A DNA stretch of 64,000 nucleotides. Source: Hysterangium stoloniferum (lineage: Eukaryota > Basidiomycota > Agaricomycetes > Hysterangiales > Hysterangiaceae). This document shows positions 57,141 through 64,000 of the stretch, piece by piece. The notes below the pieces were generated by a model, which was given only the letters and a program-made list of their open reading frames with translations, was not told where the DNA came from and ran no database searches. Position numbers and translations under genes: made by a program. The stretch spans positions 62,001 through 126,000 of the forward strand of contig WHVD01000116.1 in the NCBI GenBank assembly GCA_015178975.1, in the 5' to 3' direction. Each line of letters starts with the position of its first letter. Position 1 is the first letter of the stretch.

Positions 57141-57635
57141 ATGACAAGCATATCCCACCCACTCTCCCTCCTCTCCATTTCAAACCCTACCCCAACAACC
57201 AAGCCTACATCCAAATTATTCTTGTCAATCCTCGAAACAAGCACAGACAAAGACACAGACAAAGGACAGAGCCACACAGTCACCCTCCTGCCCACATCCC
57301 AACCACAGCCACAACCCGAGTCCCCACGAACAATATATGAACCCCACTCCAGCCACTAGACCCATGTCCATACACCTCAAACAGTGGGACTCCAACTCAT
57401 TCAGCGAGATACATGGACGCAGACCGATTATGCCCTTCTCAATCCTCCATGTCTGGTGCTGGCATCAGTGTGGGATCTGCATCTGGATCTGTGGCAGGCT
57501 GGAGTGGAGGCCTGGGCCTAGGTATTCACGTAAATATCCAATTAAGCAACCATTTACGACTCAAGCTCCATAATCTCCCTGAAGAGAGGGACCATTGTAA
57601 GTCGACAGTGCTACCCATGTCATTATTCAGGATGA
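57141..57635 (+). other. Possible gag-like N-terminus, broken
   Basis: Frames here are Ser/Thr/Pro-rich, then ADRLCPSQSSMSGAGI. They precede repeat R and the zinc knuckle at 57950 and might belong to the same gag. The link is only positional. Confidence 0.25.
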
Positions 57636-57917
57636 GATTTTGTTAGGTGGAAAAGTCCTAATAAAATACAGGGTTTTCTAAAAGTTTTCTTATTCAGAAA
57701 ATCCATAAAGAATAGGCTATTTCCAACAATATTTCCTCATAATTTCCTGATGCAAATTTTTAGAATTTTCAGATCCAATTTTTGGCCTCAGAAAAACCTA
57801 CTAAAACTCAGAATTTTCAAAGAGTTTTTCAATTCACAAAACACTTAGAAAATTTGGCCAAATAACAAGATTTTCTGAAGGTTTTCCAATTCCAAAAATC
57901 TTGGGATGCCTCCAGTG
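57636..57917 (-). repeat. 282-bp dispersed repeat R, copy 2 (inverted)
   Basis: Reverse complement of 18063-18344 over its whole length, with the same ends. It interrupts the gag-like sequence. Confidence 0.92.
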
Positions 57918-58034
57918 ATAGCGAAAGGCCACAGAGATCCACTGAGAATATCGAATGCTGGAACTGTGGAAGGAAGGGTCACTTTGCAGCCGACGCAGGT
58001 GAAGAGTCCGCAGGTGCAGACTCAAGGGCTTGTA
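57918..58034 (+). pseudogene. Gag zinc-knuckle fragment, split by Tc1 element 2
   Basis: The frame reads STENIECWNCGRKGHFAADAG, a CCHC zinc knuckle whose last Cys is replaced. It continues DSRAC and is cut by the Tc1 insertion at the TA of 58033-58034. After the element, 59651-59710 continues open (CKERDGGRGRDTRARRRGL), a basic gag-like tail. The frame joins across a single TA. Confidence 0.6.
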
Positions 58035-59648
58035 CAGTGATCTCAAAAACTCTTTCCATGTTGACCCAAAATGCAGTGTGTGAATAACACTGCCTTACAG
58101 TGTGGGGATTACACTTAGCTTTGGTGGAGTCATACATAGTACATCCTCTTGGCTACAATATTGCGCCCTGGGGGACGTGATTCTGATCACAGGGTATAGA
58201 GATATGATTAATTTAAAACAGCAATACCATGGAAAGGGTTTTTGCACTTTTGAACTGAACAGGGTATTTACATATTATCAGTACTTGGTATAACCACCTT
58301 TTGCTTTAAGCACTGCCTGAACCCTTCTAGGCATGCTTTCAATCAATTTCTGACACTCCTCAACTGGTATTCTATCTCACTCCACTTGAATCCTTTCCCA
58401 CAATTTATGAATTCCATTGGGGGGGTTTTCATGCTCTGCAAGCCTTCTCTTGAGACAACCCCAGAGATGTTCAATAGGATTCAGGTCTGGGGGCTGTGCA
58501 GGCCAAACCATAGTCCTGAATTCTTGCTCTTCTAGCCAGTTCTTGACCAGCCTGCAGGTATGCTTAGGGTCATTATCTTGCTGAAAGATGATGTCAGAAG
58601 GATTGAGACCATAATACTCCAGGGTTTGCTAGAGCTCATCCTTCAAAATTTGAAGATAGAGGTCTCTATCCATCCTACCATCAATCTTGCTAGCAAATCC
58701 AACTCCCTCCCAAGTCATACAACCCCACATCATAAGAGAACCTCGTCCAAACTTCAGAGTTCCCTCTACCAGCCTATCATTAAGGCCTTCACCTGCCCTT
58801 TTCCATGCCCATTTACATCCATCTGACCCTAGGCGATTGAGATTGATTTTGGTTTCATCAGACCATATAACCTTCTTCCAGTCCTCCATAGTCCAATCCT
58901 TGTGAGCATAGGCAAAGTCCAAGCGAGCTTTGTGATGCCTAGTGGAAAGAAGGGGGCGTTTTGACTTGACCACAGCCTTCATACCAGCTTTCTTCAAGTG
59001 GAGGCGAACTGTACTGGCAGAGAGGGGCTGGTTGATAATGTTGGTAAGGGTTTTGGTCACTTGGCATTTTCAGCTTTGCCAGAGGTGATGAGATGCTGAG
59101 CATGTCAAATATTTGTAGGAGAAAGCTTTGAGGGACAACACCCAACAGCTTTGGGAAGGAGAGAACAATGTTTGGACTGAAGTTTGGATATGGCAGATGG
59201 GCTAACACCAGTTCTCTTGGCAATAGCTTCACCAGAGTGGGCAGAATCAAGCAAGGTATTTTGTTGAGTAAGAGAGAGGGATCTGACCATGATGGTGGTT
59301 AGGAATCAAGAAGTGTGGAAGTGTGAGAACTTTTTTAAACTCAGACATACTATTTACATGTATATATCTATTTGTACCAACAAATAATAGCCATTATTCT
59401 ATGATTTGACTGAGATCCTAGTCATCAGTTCAAAAGTGCAAAAACCCTTTCTATGGTATTGCTGTTTTAAATTAATCGTATCTCTACACCCTGTGATTGG
59501 AATCACGTGGCCCAGGGAGCAATACTGTAGCCAAGAGGATGTACTATGTATGACTCCACCAAAGCTAAGTGTAATTCCCACACTGTAAGGCGGTGTTCTT
59601 CAAACACTGCATTTGGGGACAATATGGAAAGAGTTTTTGAGGTCACTG
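58035..59648 (-). mobile_element. Tc1/mariner element 2 (1614 bp, 228-bp TIRs, intact TA duplication)
   Basis: Both ends are CAGTGATCTCAAAAACTC or its near complement (CAGTGACCTCAAAAACTC on the right). The TA duplication is intact (58033-58034 and 59649-59650). The inverted ends stay alignable over about 228 bases (58035-58262 and 59421-59648). Insertion is between two halves of an open gag-like frame. Confidence 0.95.
58278..59290 (-). pseudogene. Tc1-like DD34E transposase of element 2
   Basis: From 59290: VRSLSLTQQNTLLDSAHSGE and TGVSPSAISKLQ (HTH), a break near 59060-59110, then the long frame with LHLKKAGMKAVVKSKRPLLS and KVIWSDETKINLNRLGSDG (first Asp). A stop at 58629 follows LKDEL. 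After it FQQDNDPKHT (second Asp), PPDLNPIEHLWG (Glu) and RVQAVLKAKGGYTKY end at 58278. All three catalytic residues remain. Only about three lesions break the frame, so it is younger than element 1. Confidence 0.93.
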
Positions 59649-60737
59649 TATGTGCAAGGAAAGGGACGGAGGCAGGGGCAGGGACACGAGGGCAAGAAGA
59701 AGAGGTTTGACTTTCAAGTGGGAGAGTTGCACCAAGGTGTGTGTTCATTGTTGATATTTTCTGTTGTTTATTTACATACAGACATTTAAACCACGTCCAG
59801 GGCCACCTGAGGCATCTCGTCAAAAAATGCTGGGAACACCCCACACTTGTGTGAAGCAAGCACGTTCCTCCCATTAAAGCGTCAGCAGGTGAAGCTCCTC
59901 CAGGTGAGCCATTTTGTTTGGCTCTATTTGTATCTCAGCACAGCGCACTAAAGAGCCTTCCTTGCCACCAATCTCACCAGGCCGCAGCCATCCTCTCCCT
60001 TCCTGAAGACAGGTCCCTCTGGCTCTCAGACCTCTTTGGCAGACTCCTCCCCATCCTGGGGTCACTTCCTATGTATTAAGCCTCGTTGAATAATGCCAGG
60101 AACATTAATACTCATAATAATGCTAATGTCTATCCTGGCGTGACACTATCAGGGTGGGATGGTGGGGGATGAGTAGGTAATGGTTATGGAGGTTTGTGAA
60201 CTGTGGGTGAGTATTGGTCTGATGTGAAGTGGAGACTGGTGTGAGAGGTTCACATTCCTAAGAAGTTACGAGTTGAGCATTAGTGTGCGTATAATGTAGG
60301 GGGTGTGCACGTGTGCACTGTTCATGGACCACCTTTTGTCCTCATTCCTTTGCTGTCCTCTCTGGTTCTCCCCCTCTTTCTCTGACATCATGATTCTTTG
60401 TTAAACTGCATATGCGCAGTGTCAGGTGGATTTTGTGAGGTATCAGCATTACCTCATGATGTTCTCTTAATTTTCTTTGAATTACTTAATATTTTCTCAA
60501 ATTTTTATTGTATTTTTTTACTATGTTTATTGTGAAAAATAGGCCTTATTCCTTTTAACTTCACATAAATAATAGCATATATGGACTCATATTATGCTAT
60601 TATTACTTAATTAATTTATTATAATTTTTAACTAATTATGGATATTTTATTTCCTTAGGTATTACTGCCCGGCACATTGCCTTGCTTGTATGTGTGCATT
60701 TGGGCGTCACATGACACATTACCTAATCCGGCTCATA

Positions 60738-60778
60738 CAGTCACACGAGTGACTGTAACACTAGTCACTCGAGTGACT
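60738..60778. repeat. Nested palindromes AGTCACTCGAGTGACT
   Basis: CAGTCACACGAGTGACTG (60738-60755, one mismatched pair) is followed by the perfect 16-base palindrome AGTCACTCGAGTGACT (60763-60778). Related GTCACACAAGTC and GTGACT words continue to 60830. Confidence 0.85.
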
Positions 60779-61789
60779 TATTAGATAAGCCTCCAGTGTC
60801 GGGATGTCACACAAGTCATGGATGTGACTACCCGAGTCATTAATTGATTCCGCCAACTCATTGTTTCCTTCTGTCCCAGGACCACGGCCTTGAACCTTCA
60901 TGTTCAAGCAAGAGGTTAGAACCCTTGTCTCAGAGAGGGGAATCATGTGATAAATAAAAGGTAAATAATCAGTAGAATATGAGGTCATTATGATCTACCT
61001 AGTGACCCCATAAACTAAATAATTAGCTAATCATTTAGTTTCCAAAATGTATATAAGGAGGGCCAAGTTTCCAATAAAATCATCTATCTCACACACATTT
61101 TACTGCACAGCTCAGAAGCCTATCTAATCATCCTAAGGACAATAATAGCCTTAGTCTGATACACTAACTGCAAGCACCTTCACTTGCAGAATCTTGAATC
61201 TTTGTCCAACTCTTGAACTTAGCTAATCATCTAAGTTCCCCCAGCCTCACAGCTACCCTTTAGGCTTATTAATTACATCATAAACCTAATAAGTATCCTT
61301 ACTGAAATCCCTGCCAATACTAGATTACTCAAGGCCCAGCCCTAAGTTTATTGAATTAATCAAGTACAAGCACTCAGATAATCCAATACAAATTATTTTC
61401 TCTATTAATAAATTATTTAACACCTTGTTAAATAACTATTAATACTTACAAATAAGCATACAAGAATCCGAAGCTTTATATCAAGTCTCTGCTAAGTTCC
61501 TGTGCATATACTCAGCTTCTAGCCCCTATTCTCAAGGAATAGTTCTTTTATTGCTAAAGAGTCATACACAGTTCTATTGAACCTTTCAATAATCAAAATA
61601 AGCATTGATTTGAGTTGTTTAAGCTTAATAGCGCAGCTCATTAATCTATCAGTATTTAAATTACTGGACCTTTGCTTGTTTTATTGTTGAAGCTTTGTGA
61701 CACTATAGCATATATTGAGCTATCTAAGAGAATCCCCTGAATACATTACAGCTTTGTACTACCTCTTTTTCCACTTGTTTTATCATGGG

Positions 61790-61950
61790 GGTACCCTACC
61801 GAGTTTTTCCACGGATATGGACAGACATATCTTTGTATATTTTATAAACATATTTTATTATTATTGATTTATGGGTTTAATTTTTGTACATGTCTATTCT
61901 ATCAATGACTGTAATTGAAATTTGAAGAGTAAGAAGTTTGCGTCGACTGC
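61790..61950 (+). repeat. Diverged repeat shared with 32800-33000
   Basis: Collinear with the sequence described at 32800, including GGATATGGACAGACATAT and TTGTATATTTTATAAACATA. The degree of identity needs an alignment. Confidence 0.5.
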
Positions 61951-63399
61951 CAGCACACCTTGACATGTTCAATGTTTTTGAATAATAGCGTTTTCGTCTC
62001 GTGGAAGTCTAAATAATGAAGTTCAGTAAAGACCTGGTGTCGCTGTGAGGGGCATATTTAAGGCATGTGGTGGTGCAGGTTTATCACAAAAAGAAAATGC
62101 TTTCCTCAAAGAAATTTTGGGTTGAATTTTTCAAAAGGTAATTTCTTCCACACCAGCAACAATCTCGAGAAGGTCAAAGTATTGAAAAACTGTGATGTGT
62201 ATAATCATATCATATAATAGCTGCTATGAAAGATACACTTCACTGGATCTAATTTGCTCTCCCCTGTGGAGATGAAGCAGTGATGGGGTATCACAAGCTG
62301 TACATCCCGCCAATCGAAAAATATTCGAGGTGTTGGCATAGTCTCCAATAAAGCCAATCCAGGTGTTTTAAAATATCCACATCTATCTAGTGGTGAATGG
62401 TACGATCTAGGTGAATGCTTGATAATAGACACGTGACCTCTTAGATATTGATGACAAGATCACCGTGTAGGGAGTCTCACTCCCTTACACCTCCCAGGCA
62501 CTCAAATATCGACTGTCCCCAGTCAATCTCCATGTTATGTTGCTGTGACAATGGAACTGCTCCAATCATGCATTGAAGTCCTCGAAAAACCAGAAATCAG
62601 TTTGTACACATCTTCCCCCATTAAGATACTTTGCGCTTACAGCACAAAGTACCTTACACTATGTTGAATGAATTCAAATCCATTCCCTTTATAATGGTAT
62701 GCAAATAATATTACACAGAAAACTGTTACTAAGAAAGGACACAAAGACTTTAGAGGAGAACAACCAAAAAAAAAAAATTGACTCAATCAAGTATATATTG
62801 ATATTCTTTGACATACAAGTAATATTTCATCTGATTTAGTCCATCAGGCAATAACAGTCTGGAGATAGGGAAATATTGATGTTTATCCTGCATCTGACAA
62901 AAGTCATTCAAACAATTATTTGTCGATTCTCCTTTTGGAATAAAATGTAGTGGTAGGTCATGATAGTTCTGGTTAAGTTTCTGAATGAAATGAAGTTAAA
63001 TTATATTAACTATTTTTGAAAAGTCAAATATATTCCATAAAATACATCTTATCCTAAAGATTAGGTCATAGCCAAAATCATCTTGTTTAACCATGACATT
63101 TCTATACATTTTAAATGTGAGGGTTACTAATACAAGTCATATTCCCACAAACCTCCATCTTTACACAGTGGTATCTATTCTGAGACTGTGATATTAAAAA
63201 ATAATCATGGGAAATAGTTCTCCACATTATATCTTACAAAATTCACAGTCATTTAAATGATTCCATTGTATATAATTTCCTTCCTTTATGGATTTCTGGT
63301 GTGAAATATTATTGGAGATTTTTCATCCTACAGTTTTCTTTATTAAGTGAAACTACCTACATATTGTTAGTATGTTGAACCAAATAAAAATTTCTTCAG

Positions 63400-64000
63400 A
63401 TTGACAGATCCATTCCAAAGGAATACATATGTATAGCCAACTGGCTGGCCAACAATTCCCTAGCCACTGCACTTATCACCTCTACCATTGAGGCTTCCGA
63501 CCAAGAATATCTCGATCACAAACTGGGTGTGAAGACATATTGGGAGACTATCCAACAATGACACCAAAGTGAGGGCCCAATTCGACAAGTACAGCTCTTG
63601 CAAGAATCCCTCACTACCTGTTGTGCTCACACTACACCCCTACCATTACTGCTGAAAAGGTCTGTTCCCTCATTGATTGAGCCTACAAAATGGGTGATAT
63701 TTCCAAAGACCTTTTGAAATGTATCACCCTCCTGGGGTCTCTTGGCAATGACTTCAGCAATGTGCACTCCATTATTACTTGGGCTATCTCCACCTCTACC
63801 AATTCTACCGCATTCATGTCTACCCACCTCCATGCCTATTTGGACAATGAGCAGAACCTCCTTAATTCTGACACAGTGCAACATACCAATTTGATCACTC
63901 TGTCCACTCAAAACCCCTTGAAGTCCCCCTCAGTTATCTGCTCCAATTGCAAACACAGCTATCATGAGGTGGAGTTCTGTATCCAACCTGGTGGGGGCAT
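63400..64000 (+). pseudogene. Copia Gag, continuing beyond the window
   Basis: The reading frame contains NSLATALITSTIEASDQEYL, KTYWETIQQ, SEGPIRQVQLLQESL (the Gag_UBN2 pattern W..L...y...s..R...L...L..L), AYKMGDISKDLLKCITLLGS, then the zinc knuckle CSNCKHSYHEVEFC (CX2CX4HX4C) and QPGGG, typical of basidiomycete copia elements. One stop (after IQQ) and TGA before AYKMG mark decay. Pol would lie downstream, outside the window. Confidence 0.8.

Larger units (their letters stand above)
59750..63400. other. Long noncoding, AT-rich region
   Basis: No gene is supported. At 61049-61062 a TATATAAGGAGGG box with following CT-rich sequence looks like an LTR promoter, but ends of an LTR were not found. 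Frames at 59874-60080 have protein-like composition only. Confidence 0.4.

Noticed and set aside
57918..58034. Intact zinc knuckle of a live gag
   Set aside because: The last Cys is missing and the frame is broken by repeat R and a Tc1 element.

Overview
The window looks like a repeat-rich stretch of a basidiomycete genome, most likely a mushroom-forming Agaricomycete. The evidence is short introns of about 50-75 nt with GT..AG ends, a C2H2 gene and a DUF3295 gene of fungal type, and remnants of the transposon families usual in such fungi: Ty1/copia, chromodomain Ty3/gypsy, Helitron, LINE, Tc1/mariner, and an rve-type DDE element. I had no database. Family calls come from motifs and from remembered family patterns.

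Layout. 1-6 kb: the 3' end of a copia element, a decayed second copia, and a 1000-bp TIR element. 6.3-8.5 kb: a PP2C phosphatase gene split by a solo LTR. 8.5-17.3 kb: two Helitron fragments. The larger one holds two LTRs, one of which is itself split by a 1572-bp element, giving three nesting levels. 17.4-22 kb: a broken aminoglycoside-phosphotransferase-like kinase gene, a 282-bp dispersed repeat, and a GC-rich gene between minisatellite arrays. 22.1-26.7 kb: a 4.6-kb TIR element flanked by TA that carries two convergent multi-exon genes, an alpha-kinase (+) and a DDE integrase-core transposase (-). This is the most interesting object in the window. 27-38 kb: a partial second copy of the GC-rich gene and remnants of copia, LINE, Tc1 and a solo LTR. 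It ends with two tRNA-Thr-like SINE copies.

38.8-44 kb is a calmer island with ordinary-looking host genes: a C2H2 zinc-finger protein and a DUF3295-type protein, probably with two small uncharacterised ORFs. 44.4-48.2 kb holds a large decayed gene on the minus strand. It combines a WRKY/GCM1-like zinc finger, a MULE-like transposase core, a ubiquitin-protease-like module, a PHD-like finger and a C-terminal WW-rich module. 48.3-51.4 kb is the 3' half of a chromovirus (integrase with chromodomain, then 3' LTR). A spliced Cys-rich gene lies antisense between its integrase and LTR. 51.4-64 kb is mostly noncoding repeats, a kinase fragment, a solo LTR with perfect target duplication, a Tc1 element inserted into a gag-like sequence, and a copia gag running off the end.

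Almost all coding sequence outside the island is broken. Several premature stops are explained by CGA-to-TGA or CAA-to-TAA changes, which fits cytosine deamination of methylated repeats. Apart from the host island, the window is best read as a stratified transposon graveyard in which nested insertions give a relative order of events.
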